Positions 8,331 to 15,502 of a stretch of DNA of 20,582 nt are shown here, in pieces. Every line of letters starts with the position of its first letter. Position 1 is the first letter of the stretch. The notes beneath the pieces are model-generated. The model saw nothing but the letters and a program-made list of their open reading frames with translations, was not told the DNA's origin and ran no database searches. Origin of the DNA: Spirochaeta sp. (GTDB lineage Bacteria; Spirochaetota; Spirochaetia; DSM-27196; Alkalispirochaetaceae); assembly GCA_027859055.1 (NCBI GenBank), contig JAQIBO010000458.1:1-20582 (forward strand). Reading direction: 5' to 3'. The translations under genes and the position numbers were made by a program.

Positions 8331-9317
8331 TTACCCAAAAAGCGGAAACGACATAACCCTCTCGATCTCCGTAACGCCAAGCAGGTGCATCACCAGGCGG
8401 TCCACGCCAAGGGCGACACCGGAGCAGCGCGGGAGGCAGGACCCTGGGCCGGGAAACTCCGCGTCCACCGGGTGGGGTATGCGGCTGTGGCTTCGCTTGT
8501 GGGCCTCCTGCTGCGCGAAGAACGCATGGATCTGCTCCGGCGCGGTTTCCTCGCCAAAGCAGTTTGCGACCTCCATTCCGCCGAGGTACAGTTCCCACCG
8601 GTCCGCCCAGGGGGTACCGGGGATGCGACGCGCGAGGGTTGGTACTACCACGGGATACTGGGTCAGAAACACGGGACGATCGGTGGGGAGTTCCGGCTCC
8701 ACCCGGGTGAGAAAGAGGTGCTGAAAGCGATCCTCCATCCCGACGGCGGAGGCACCCTGACCGGCACCGGCACTCGCACCCTGGCCGGCGTCGCCACCGA
8801 GCATCGCCACCAGGTCCACCCCGGCGTAGCGCTCACACGCGTGCGCCACCGTCATGACCAGCGGCGCCCCGGTAACTCCCAGTTCCGACAAGAGATCTAT
8901 TGTCAGTTCCAGCGAGTGATCCGCGTCAACGTCGACGGTATAGTATTCAAGCATCGTAAACTCAGGACTGTGCTGCGGCCCGACACTCTCGGCGTTCCGA
9001 AAACTGTGGGTGATCTCGTAGAGGTTCCCGCTGCCGGCGGCGAGAAGCTGTTTCAGGTAATACTCCGGAGACGGGAGCAGAAAGAGCGGAAGCGGGGCGC
9101 TCCCCCGGTACTCCGGTGGCAGATATTCGGTCTGAAACAGCTCAATGTGCGCCTCGGGGATGGGACGGGGCGCCAACTGCGGCGTTTCCACGGCAAGGTA
9201 GTTACGATCATCAAAAAACCGGCGTATTCCGGCGACGATCTCCGCACGACGACGGAGCGTTTCGATAGGGGCGTACTTCCTGCTCATACACTGACTGCTC
9301 ATACACTGACTGCTCAT
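8331..9317 (-). CDS. epmA: EF-P--(R)-beta-lysine ligase EpmA (GenX/PoxA)
   Basis: This paralogue of the class II lysyl-tRNA synthetase catalytic core lacks the anticodon-binding domain and attaches beta-lysine to EF-P. It shows motif 1 (PQLAPRPIPEAHIE), motif 2 (SFRNAES followed by PEFTMLEYY) and motif 3 (GVALGVDRLVMHLLG). The length of 318-328 aa matches EpmA, not LysRS. Three in-frame ATGs at 9317, 9302 and 9287 are spaced by a 15-bp repeat. 9317 is chosen because the AAGGAGGAAGGG upstream is closest to it, although the spacing is long (about 12). A 24-bp repeat adds a Gly/Ala/Gln-rich insertion near the middle. EF-P follows 47 bp downstream. The beta-lysine-forming EpmB is not in this window. 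Confidence 0.93.
   Translation of the reverse strand: MSSQCMSSQCMSRKYAPIETLRRRAEIVAGIRRFFDDRNYLAVETPQLAPRPIPEAHIELFQTEYLPPEYRGSAPLPLFLLPSPEYYLKQLLAAGSGNLYEITHSFRNAESVGPQHSPEFTMLEYYTVDVDADHSLELTIDLLSELGVTGAPLVMTVAHACERYAGVDLVAMLGGDAGQGASAGAGQGASAVGMEDRFQHLFLTRVEPELPTDRPVFLTQYPVVVPTLARRIPGTPWADRWELYLGGMEVANCFGEETAPEQIHAFFAQQEAHKRSHSRIPHPVDAEFPGPGSCLPRCSGVALGVDRLVMHLLGVTEIERVMSFPLFG
8742..8789 (-). repeat. Two 24-bp units inside epmA
   Basis: On the minus strand, units at 8789-8766 and 8765-8742 encode AGQGASAG and AGQGASAV. They share GGYCAGGGTGC with silent differences elsewhere. They create a flexible Gly/Ala-rich loop between the ATP-binding motifs. Confidence 0.75.
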
Positions 9318-9325
9318 ACACAGAC
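9281..9325 (-). repeat. Three 15-bp tandem units at the epmA start
   Basis: TGCTCATACACTGAC is repeated at 9281-9295, 9296-9310 and 9311-9325, the last with one mismatch (A for T). Read on the minus strand each unit contributes an in-frame ATG, so the protein can begin MSSQCMSSQCMSRKY, MSSQCMSRKY or MSRKY. The repeat sits between the ribosome site and the conserved protein start. Confidence 0.9.
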
Positions 9326-9339
9326 TGTACCCTTCCTCC

Positions 9340-9369
9340 TTGTACCGGTAAACATCCGGGGGTTATGCT
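9340..9369 (+). promoter_or_regulatory. Possible promoter of the acidic-protein / malY / nucleosidase genes
   Basis: TATGCT at 9364-9369 resembles a -10 box, with TTGTAC (9340-9345) 18 bp upstream as a weak -35. The -10 ends 6 bases before the ATG at 9376, which would make the transcript leaderless or nearly so. No usable ribosome site is seen; the GGGGG at 9357-9362 is about 14 bases from the ATG. The same 58 bp must also hold the epmA promoter. Confidence 0.35.
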
Positions 9370-9375
9370 ATTACC

Positions 9376-9588
9376 ATGATTGACCCGGAAGACCGCGAGT
9401 GGCAGCGCAAGTTTGGTGAATCCTTTCTCGACCACGATCACAACAGTGACGATGAATCTCTCGATGACGAACAGATCGACCGCCTCGAAGAGGAGTTTTT
9501 CGAGGACGAGAGTAATCCCGAGAGTCCGCGCAGTGCGTACGGGCGCCTCGATGAGGTGGACGATGCCGAACGACGGGAGAAAGAATGA
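9376..9588 (+). CDS. Small acidic protein of unknown function
   Basis: The 70-aa product is about 40% Asp plus Glu, with no membrane segment, no cysteine and no recognised domain. It looks largely helical or disordered (e.g. DRLEEEFFEDES). The evidence that it is real is positional: it opens the + strand group just after a -10-like TATGCT, and its TGA overlaps the ATG of the aminotransferase gene by four bases (ATGA), a standard coupling arrangement. The aminotransferase ribosome site, GGGAG, is inside its 3' end. I do not recognise the family. Confidence 0.65.
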   Translation: MIDPEDREWQRKFGESFLDHDHNSDDESLDDEQIDRLEEEFFEDESNPESPRSAYGRLDEVDDAERREKE

Positions 9589-10832
9589 TGGAGATGCCGC
9601 TCCCCGAGCGCCGCGGGTCCGGCGCGTTCAAGTGGGACCTCGCGGGAGACGACGAGATTCCCCTGTGGGTCGCCGACATGGACTTCCCCGTCGCCCCGGC
9701 GATTACCAACGCCCTTGCGCAGCGTCTCAAGCATCCGATCTTCGGGTACAGTTCCGTTCCCGAACAGTACCCCGCGGCGTTCCGCCGGTGGCAGGCAGCG
9801 CGGAACGACTGGGATATCGAGGCGGAGCACCTCGTGGTCCTGCCCAGCGTGATGCAGGGCCTCGCGGTGGCGGTAGAGGCGTTTACCGCCCCGGGCGACC
9901 GGATCGGCCTCTTCTCACCAGTGTACTATCCCTTTTTTGACGTGGTTGAGGAGCTTGGTCGCGTCGTCGTGCGCATGCCCCTCCGTATCGAGGAGACATC
10001 TTCGGCGCCAGGTGCGCGGTACACCTTCGATTTCGACCTGATCCGGGAGCAGATCAAAACGGTCTCGGCGGTTCTTCTGTGCTCGCCCCACAACCCCGGC
10101 GGTCGTGTGTGGTCCCGGGCCGAGCTCGTGGAACTGCAGGAGATCACCACCAGCGCGGGCGTCCGGGTGCTCAGCGACGAGATCCACGCCGACCTGCTGT
10201 TTCCCGGCACCGCGTTCGTCCCCTGGCTGCGCAGCGACGCTCCCGCCCCGGCGGGCTCCCGCGACAGCGCAGACATCGCGTTTCTCGCCCCGAGCAAAAC
10301 GTTCAACATTCCCGGATTACCCACCGCGTGGGCGGTGGTCCCTGACCCCGAAACGAGGCAGACCCTCAAAAACGCGCTCCACGCGCGGATGCACAAACTG
10401 TCCAATCTGCTGACGATGGAGGCGGCACTGGCGGCGTACTCCGGCGGCGGCGAATGGCTTGAGGAGATCCGGTCGGTCCTGTACAAGCGCTACACAACGG
10501 TCAGGGAGGCGATCGCGCCGTTAGACGGCGTCCGCGTGTTTGAAATGGAGGGTACCTTCATCGCCTGGATCGACCTGCGCGAGCGCTGGGGACTGCCCCG
10601 TCGCACCCGGTTTGCCGCGGCAACCGGCCGGGACCACAACGGGACACCACGGTCACGCGCGTTTGGAACGCTGGCACGCCGTCATGGCGTCTGGCTTTCC
10701 GACGGCTCCCAGTTCGGTCCCGAGGGTGACGGCTTTATGCGTCTCAACTTCGCCACCTCCGCCGAGCGCCTGAACGAGGGATTGCAGCGCCTGTCCGCCG
10801 CGATTGATGCCTTTGACCGCCACGACGCCTGA
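9585..10832 (+). CDS. MalY/PatB-family PLP-dependent C-S beta-lyase (aminotransferase fold I)
   Basis: This 415-aa fold-type I PLP enzyme probably cleaves cystathionine or cysteine conjugates to a thiol, pyruvate and ammonia. IPLWVADMDFPVAPAI near the N-terminus is typical of the MalY/PatB branch. CSPHNPGGRVW binds the cofactor ring region, DEIHADL carries the PLP aspartate, and PSKTFNIPGL holds the Schiff-base lysine K238. FMRLNFATS near the end supplies the carboxylate-binding arginine. GGGAG precedes tandem ATGs at 9585 and 9588, so the start is uncertain by one codon. It overlaps the acidic-protein gene (ATGA) upstream and the nucleosidase gene downstream by 26 bp. True aminotransferase activity cannot be excluded. 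Confidence 0.9.
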   Translation: MMEMPLPERRGSGAFKWDLAGDDEIPLWVADMDFPVAPAITNALAQRLKHPIFGYSSVPEQYPAAFRRWQAARNDWDIEAEHLVVLPSVMQGLAVAVEAFTAPGDRIGLFSPVYYPFFDVVEELGRVVVRMPLRIEETSSAPGARYTFDFDLIREQIKTVSAVLLCSPHNPGGRVWSRAELVELQEITTSAGVRVLSDEIHADLLFPGTAFVPWLRSDAPAPAGSRDSADIAFLAPSKTFNIPGLPTAWAVVPDPETRQTLKNALHARMHKLSNLLTMEAALAAYSGGGEWLEEIRSVLYKRYTTVREAIAPLDGVRVFEMEGTFIAWIDLRERWGLPRRTRFAAATGRDHNGTPRSRAFGTLARRHGVWLSDGSQFGPEGDGFMRLNFATSAERLNEGLQRLSAAIDAFDRHDA

Positions 10833-11604
10833 GCACCCGTCCCCCGGACGGCAGACGGTAGAGCTCGCGGTGGTCACGGCCCTTCCGCAGGAGGGCGCCG
10901 CAGTGTACGGCGCTCTGGACCTGGCGGTCCCCCGCGTCACCCCGGGCTGGACGATCGCACCACCTGCGGCGTGTGTGGACGCAGGCTTGCCCGGGACGGT
11001 GGCGATCGTATGCACCGGTGCCGGAAAAGTATCCGCGGCGATGCAGCTCACGCGATTCCTGGAATCGGTAACGCCGCACATAATGGTATGTGGCGGTATC
11101 GCCGGCGGCATCAATCCGGCGCTTGGGCCGGGCGATTCGGTTATCGCCGGACGGTGCTGGTTTTACGATCGCGATGCCACTGCCGCGGGTATCCCCTTTG
11201 GCGAAGTCACCCGCTTCCAGCCCGTCGGCGTTGACCGTGCTTCCGCCGCGGCGGAGGAAGCGGCTGTTGCGGCGGCCGGGAAGGCCGGGTTTCCGATTGC
11301 AACGATAGCAACAGGGGATTCCGTCGTCACACCGGAGCTCTGTCGCTCGTTGCCTGCGGCGTGGCAGGAGCGGCTGCGCTCCTCGGACGTCGTCGATATG
11401 GAAAGCGCCGTCTGGGTTGAGGTGGCAGGGCTGTACGGAATCGTGCCGATCATCTGTCGGACAGTATTTGATCTTGTGGCGTGCACCGACCTATACGCCT
11501 CCGAGCCGGGCGCATCGCACCGCTCTATCACTTTTCACGCAGCGTGCCATCGCGCCGGCGCGGCGATCGCGGAAACAGTTCGCGCCTGCCGACACTTCAT
11601 ATAG
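10807..11604 (+). CDS. MTA/SAH nucleosidase-like protein (nucleoside phosphorylase fold)
   Basis: This family hydrolyses methylthioadenosine and S-adenosylhomocysteine to adenine plus the thioribose compound. The N-terminal strand AVVTALPQEG puts E29 where MTA/SAH nucleosidases have the glutamate contacting the nucleophilic water. VCGGIAGGI is the glycine-rich ribose region. DMES supplies E199 (purine and ribose 2'-OH contact). D222 follows exactly 23 residues later, the same spacing as E174 and D197 in the E. coli enzyme, although it sits in FDLV instead of SD. At 265 aa it is longer than the usual 230, with an unconserved N-terminal tail. The ATG at 10807 (TTG at 10804 also possible) lies within the preceding lyase gene. 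A futalosine or other nucleosidase role is the main alternative. Confidence 0.8.
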   Translation: MPLTATTPEHPSPGRQTVELAVVTALPQEGAAVYGALDLAVPRVTPGWTIAPPAACVDAGLPGTVAIVCTGAGKVSAAMQLTRFLESVTPHIMVCGGIAGGINPALGPGDSVIAGRCWFYDRDATAAGIPFGEVTRFQPVGVDRASAAAEEAAVAAAGKAGFPIATIATGDSVVTPELCRSLPAAWQERLRSSDVVDMESAVWVEVAGLYGIVPIICRTVFDLVACTDLYASEPGASHRSITFHAACHRAGAAIAETVRACRHFI

Positions 11605-11612
11605 CCGCCAAT

Positions 11613-12263
11613 TCAACCGGTCTGAAGGTTCTGCTGAAACTCCACTGCAATCTCCCGCCACAGCCCGTCGCGGTACCACCCCGCCATGTCCCGGAGCAAC
11701 TTGGCGTACAGCCGGAAATACTCCCTGGACGCGGCCTCGTCGGTATCCTTGCGGGAGCGCAGCTCGGGAAACTCCGGATGCGCGGCTACCCATTCGGAGA
11801 CCTTGTCGTGGGCGGCGGCGGGCCGTTCAACCCACCGGAACAACTCGATCGGTATGCTCGCGTCGGCGGCGTCGGACTCCTCCGGGGCAAACAGCATCGA
11901 AACAACCGGGATATGCTCCGTCCCGTTGTCGACATACCACTTCTTGAGTTCCTGCGCCTCGCTTTGGCGAAAGATTCGCAGCGGCACCCCGATCGTTTCA
12001 CACAGCCGAGTCACATACGGCAGCGTAACCGCGCTGTCGCCGCACCAGTCCTCGGTCACAACGAGGGCGCGGACCGCGTCGGTCCGGCCGTTGACCGCAG
12101 GATGCGCCGCCAGGGCGTCGGAAACGCGCTTCGCATCGGCGTCGTCGACGACAGCCTTGCGGTACAGACTTTCAACCATATTCCGGTAGTATTTCAGGGA
12201 CGAAAAGTAGTCCGGTGCGGCTATCCCCGTCGGCCACACCTGTGCAAGATCAGCGTAATACAT
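11613..12263 (-). CDS. Thioredoxin-fold protein with single-cysteine WCGDS active site
   Basis: The 216-aa protein has a thioredoxin fold after an N-terminal helical extension of about 60 residues. The active-site position reads EDWCGDS (C74), so the second cysteine of CxxC is serine (S77). The cis-proline loop is HIPVV (P119). A helical C-terminal segment (about 165-216) follows. Proteins of this type are annotated as thioredoxin family; with one cysteine a monothiol or glutathione/bacillithiol-like mechanism is more likely than disulfide reduction. No signal peptide is seen. Its 3' end faces the nucleosidase gene with an 8-bp gap. It lies 27 bp downstream of the barrel gene, so the two may be cotranscribed. 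A GGGGG lies 11 bases before the ATG. Confidence 0.8.
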   Translation of the reverse strand: MYYADLAQVWPTGIAAPDYFSSLKYYRNMVESLYRKAVVDDADAKRVSDALAAHPAVNGRTDAVRALVVTEDWCGDSAVTLPYVTRLCETIGVPLRIFRQSEAQELKKWYVDNGTEHIPVVSMLFAPEESDAADASIPIELFRWVERPAAAHDKVSEWVAAHPEFPELRSRKDTDEAASREYFRLYAKLLRDMAGWYRDGLWREIAVEFQQNLQTG

Positions 12264-12268
12264 AAGCG

Positions 12269-12274
12269 TTTATA
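12269..12274 (-). promoter_or_regulatory. -10-like TATAAA just before the thioredoxin-fold gene
   Basis: TATAAA on the minus strand ends five bases before the ATG at 12263. That spacing would place the transcript start at or next to the start codon. No good -35 is found 16-18 bp upstream, so the assignment is tentative. Confidence 0.3.
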
Positions 12275-12290
12275 CCCCCAGTGAATCGGT

Positions 12291-13178
12291 TCAGTAATTC
12301 CAGGTCAACCCGGCCTGCATCGCCACGTACGGCTCGCCGTCCGCCAGGTCGTAGTACCGGTGTTCGATCGGCGCACCGAGCAAGCCCACCAGGCTGAACG
12401 CCGGGCCATCTTCGCCAAACAGATCCGGCGCGCTCCAGACCGCCATGAGCGAGACGCGCTGCCACTCGGGATCGTCCATATCGACAGACATCAGTGAATA
12501 GTCCACGCCCAGCAGCACCTGCCGGGGGCTTCCTTCCCGCGCCAGCGGCGTGTCCCAGAGAACAACCGCGCTGTTGCCAAACTGCCAGTCCCCGTTCTCC
12601 TGCGCCACGTCGCCCAGCGGTTCGTAAAACCACCCGGACTCGTCGGATTTTTCGGTCATCTCCACCCGTCGCAGGGTCACCTGGTCAAACGCGATAATCG
12701 GTCCAACCGCGATCTTGAACCGCGGATTGATCTCCACCATCGTTCCCATTCGGGTGTACCGGTCCAGATCCGCCGCCGGCCCGTAGTTGACATCGGGGCC
12801 GTCCAGGGGGGCGTACCCGTTACCAAGGCCGTCAAACATCTGTCGCACCACAAAACGCGCACGCACGTCGGCTATCGCGATCGGTTCAAAGTAGAACTCC
12901 GCACCGACATCGTCAAACGCCGGGGTCAAGCGGTTGATAACGCCGGCCTCCACCTTTGCGCTGTCCCACAGGACCCCCTCGGCCTCCCGGTACAGCGGCA
13001 CCGACAGGGACAGGCGACTGAAGAGACTCAGTCCCACCGGGTTAATACTGGTGCCGAGCTGCTGACTGTGCACAACGCTGCGCTCATCCCAGTCCAGCGC
13101 AAAAAGAGCTCCCGGTACGATACCGGCCAGAACGATACCCACAACCACGATTCGGACGATTCGATGTGTTCTATCCAT
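12291..13178 (-). CDS. Secreted protein, probable outer-membrane beta-barrel, function unknown
   Basis: With the ATG at 13178 the product is 295 aa and begins with a basic residue run and a hydrophobic core ending GALFA, a good signal peptide cleaved before LDWDERS. The mature part has many short alternating hydrophobic/polar segments typical of beta-strands and ends in an aromatic residue (GLTWNY), as outer-membrane barrels often do. I do not recognise a family. There is no Shine-Dalgarno before 13178. The frame is open for another 21 codons, but those residues are charged and would bury the signal peptide. Only 32 bp separate it from the divergent DAHP synthase gene. Confidence 0.75.
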   Translation of the reverse strand: MDRTHRIVRIVVVGIVLAGIVPGALFALDWDERSVVHSQQLGTSINPVGLSLFSRLSLSVPLYREAEGVLWDSAKVEAGVINRLTPAFDDVGAEFYFEPIAIADVRARFVVRQMFDGLGNGYAPLDGPDVNYGPAADLDRYTRMGTMVEINPRFKIAVGPIIAFDQVTLRRVEMTEKSDESGWFYEPLGDVAQENGDWQFGNSAVVLWDTPLAREGSPRQVLLGVDYSLMSVDMDDPEWQRVSLMAVWSAPDLFGEDGPAFSLVGLLGAPIEHRYYDLADGEPYVAMQAGLTWNY

Positions 13179-13182
13179 AACG

Positions 13183-13197
13183 ATGATACGGTACACT
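13183..13197. promoter_or_regulatory. Possible back-to-back -10 boxes of the divergent pair
   Basis: On the minus strand TATCAT (13183-13188) ends four bases before the barrel-gene ATG. On the plus strand TACACT (13192-13197) ends seven bases before GTG 13205 and thirteen before ATG 13211. Neither gene has a ribosome site. The -35 candidates are weak (TTCACG on the minus strand with 15-bp spacing). Both promoters would have to extend into the opposite coding sequence. Confidence 0.35.
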
Positions 13198-13210
13198 GTC
13201 CGACGTGAAG

Positions 13211-14584
13211 ATGTCGAGTTGGACCGGCCGCGAAGCGGCACAACAGATCGCCTACCCTGACCAGGGCGCCCTGAACCGGGTGACCGAAGAGCTGGCTCAC
13301 TATCCGCCGCTGGTGTTTCCCGGGGAAGTGGACGAGCTACGGAGCCGCCTGGCCCGCGCCGTCCGTGGCGAGGCGTTTGTCCTCCAGGGCGGCGATTGCG
13401 TGGAACGCTTCGGCGACTGCACCGCCGGGCGTATCGCCGACCGGATCAAGATTCTCCTCCAGATGAGCGTCGTTCTCACCTACGCCGCGCGCATGCCGGT
13501 ACTCCGCGTCGGGCGAATCGCCGGACAGTTCTTCAAACCGCGCTCCCGCGAGACGGAAGAGATCGGCGGCCGGGAGGTGCTCACCTACCGCGGTGACCCG
13601 GTGCACCAGTTTGACCCCGGCCCTGACGGAAGCGGCCGCGCGCCCCGGCCGGAACGCCTCCTCGACGGCTACTTCCACGCCGCGGCAACGCTCAACTACA
13701 TTCGCGCGATGATCAGTGGTGGGTTTGCCGACCTGCACGACCCGCGGCGGTGGGACCTTTCCTCCATGCGGGATACCCCCCAGTGGGAGCAGTATCGCCA
13801 CATCGTCGATCGGATCCTTGATGCGATCCAGTTTATGGAGTCCTTCGGCGGGATCGACGAGAACACCGTGGGCAACGTACGCTTTTTCACGTCCCATGAG
13901 GCGCTTCACCTCCCCTGGGAAGCCGCTCTGACGCGAACAGACCCGGCGACAGAGAAACGCTACAACCTTGCCGCACACACCGTGTGGCTCGGCGCCCGCA
14001 CCGCCGACCTTGACGGCGCCCACGTCGCGTATCTCTGCGAGGTCTGTAACCCGATCGGTATCAAAGTCGCGCCGGATACCACCCCGGATCAGCTCGTCGC
14101 ATTGCTTGACCGGCTGGACCCGGACCGCAGCCCCGGGCGCATCAGTCTGATAACCCGCCTGGGTCGCGATCGGGTCGCCGAGAAACTCCCCCACTTGATT
14201 CGCGCCGTCGCCGCCACGGATCACCCGGTCCTGTGGATGGTGGACCCGATGCACGGCAATACCGAATCAACCGCCGGGGGACACAAGACGCGCCGCTTTG
14301 AGGCGGTGCTGCAGGAGCTCTCGGACAGTTTCGCCGTCCACGCCGCGGAGAAGAGCCGCGTCAACGGCGTTCACTTCGAGCTCACCGGTGATGATGTAAC
14401 CGAATGCACCGGCGGCGCGGTACCACTCGGCGACGACGACCTGCACCGTCGTTACGAAAGCTGGTGCGACCCGCGCCTGAACTACACCCAGAGCATGGAG
14501 ATGGCGTTTCTCATGGCGTCACTCCTCCCGGGTGGCGCGAGCGACGCCGGCCCCCATTCTGGACATTTCCCCCGGAATCCGTGA
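13211..14584 (+). CDS. 3-deoxy-7-phosphoheptulonate (DAHP) synthase, class II
   Basis: This enzyme condenses phosphoenolpyruvate with erythrose-4-phosphate, the first step of the shikimate pathway to aromatic amino acids. The class II (plant and Mycobacterium type) signatures are present: QGGDC with metal ligand C63, GRIAGQFFKPRS (101-112) for phosphoenolpyruvate binding, a metal-binding histidine in DPMHGN, and CDPRLN near the C-terminus. At 457 aa it matches the family (about 460). The last 18 residues are a non-conserved Gly/Pro-rich tail. ATG 13211 is chosen; GTG 13205 adds two residues and fits the upstream -10-like box as a leaderless start. The next gene begins 27 bp downstream on the same strand. 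Confidence 0.96.
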   Translation: MSSWTGREAAQQIAYPDQGALNRVTEELAHYPPLVFPGEVDELRSRLARAVRGEAFVLQGGDCVERFGDCTAGRIADRIKILLQMSVVLTYAARMPVLRVGRIAGQFFKPRSRETEEIGGREVLTYRGDPVHQFDPGPDGSGRAPRPERLLDGYFHAAATLNYIRAMISGGFADLHDPRRWDLSSMRDTPQWEQYRHIVDRILDAIQFMESFGGIDENTVGNVRFFTSHEALHLPWEAALTRTDPATEKRYNLAAHTVWLGARTADLDGAHVAYLCEVCNPIGIKVAPDTTPDQLVALLDRLDPDRSPGRISLITRLGRDRVAEKLPHLIRAVAATDHPVLWMVDPMHGNTESTAGGHKTRRFEAVLQELSDSFAVHAAEKSRVNGVHFELTGDDVTECTGGAVPLGDDDLHRRYESWCDPRLNYTQSMEMAFLMASLLPGGASDAGPHSGHFPRNP

Positions 14585-14611
14585 GACTCACGATTACTGC
14601 GAGGAGTTAGC

Positions 14612-15502
14612 ATGGCACAGAAAAAAGGAATTATATTCGGCGTTGTCGCTGCGGTGGTGGTACTGATCGCCGTGGTTGCGGTGGTCGGGCTTACAATCGT
14701 CAATAACCGCGCCGAAACCGAAATGACCCGTAACGTCGACGAAACCCTGCGCGCCGCCGGGATGGCCGAGACGGTGACCTACGATTCAATCGACGTTCAG
14801 TCCGGGCGTGGGACGGTCCGCATAGAGGGCCTGCGGATGGAGGACCCTTCCCAGCCGACGCGCATCCGCGCCGACTCGGTATCACTCCGGATTCCGCCAA
14901 CCGAAGCGCTCGCACTGGTCCGGAACCCCGAAAGCGCCGAAATATCCAACGCGAAACTGACCGTCAGCGGCATGGAAATGGACGTGCCCGAAACGGCGAT
15001 GGCACTTTCAATGAACACCGCAAACATGGAAATCAGCGGACGCCTCTCCCAGGAACTCGCCGGTGGAAATCCGATGGTACTACTGCAGCAGCTGGACGCC
15101 ATCGACTTCAGCGCCGACGGCATCGCATTTGAACCCGGCCCGGCGATGCTCGCCCAGTTGCAGATGCAGGGCGGCGCCACATGGCTCGCCGACGAGGACA
15201 ACCGCCGGATAGAAGAGATCAACCTCGCCTCTACGATCTCACCGGAACAGATCGAGATAACCAATCTCGATTTCACCGCGCCGTTTCTGACCGCCTCGGG
15301 CTCCTCGTCGATTGGCATTAACCAGATGATGCAGCCGATCCCGGAAGCGATGGACTACCGCGTCGAGGAGATCGCCCCGGAACTGCGCCAGCAATTCACG
15401 ATGGTTGCCTCGATGATGGGCATGACCGTTCCCGCCGAGGGACCGTTCTCCTTCACCTACCGCCTCGACGAAACCGGCAACCCCGAGTTCACCATCGAGT
15501 AG
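14612..15502 (+). CDS. Membrane-anchored periplasmic protein of unknown function (AsmA-like appearance)
   Basis: The 296-aa product has a short basic start (MAQKKG) and one hydrophobic segment at about residues 7-29, probably an uncleaved anchor. The remainder is soluble and periplasmic. The pattern of repeated short beta segments (VTYDSIDVQSGRGTVRIEGL, later EQIEITNLDF) recalls proteins of the AsmA/DUF945 type, but this is an impression from shape, not a motif match. AGGAG lies five bases before the ATG. It follows DAHP synthase by 27 bp, so it is probably cotranscribed, without any obvious functional link. Met and Ala are unusually frequent. Confidence 0.8.
   Translation: MAQKKGIIFGVVAAVVVLIAVVAVVGLTIVNNRAETEMTRNVDETLRAAGMAETVTYDSIDVQSGRGTVRIEGLRMEDPSQPTRIRADSVSLRIPPTEALALVRNPESAEISNAKLTVSGMEMDVPETAMALSMNTANMEISGRLSQELAGGNPMVLLQQLDAIDFSADGIAFEPGPAMLAQLQMQGGATWLADEDNRRIEEINLASTISPEQIEITNLDFTAPFLTASGSSSIGINQMMQPIPEAMDYRVEEIAPELRQQFTMVASMMGMTVPAEGPFSFTYRLDETGNPEFTIE

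Noticed and set aside
7600..8724. + strand open frame of 374 codons opposite EF-P and EpmA
   Set aside because: EF-P and EpmA are unambiguous on the minus strand; this is an antisense shadow.
9281..9325. 15-bp repeats at the epmA start considered as a phase-variable on/off switch
   Set aside because: The period is a multiple of three and each unit brings its own ATG, so copy changes cannot shift the frame; only tuning is possible.
13337..14254. Minus-strand open frame of 305 codons inside the DAHP synthase gene
   Set aside because: No recognisable domain; the + strand carries all class II DAHP synthase motifs.
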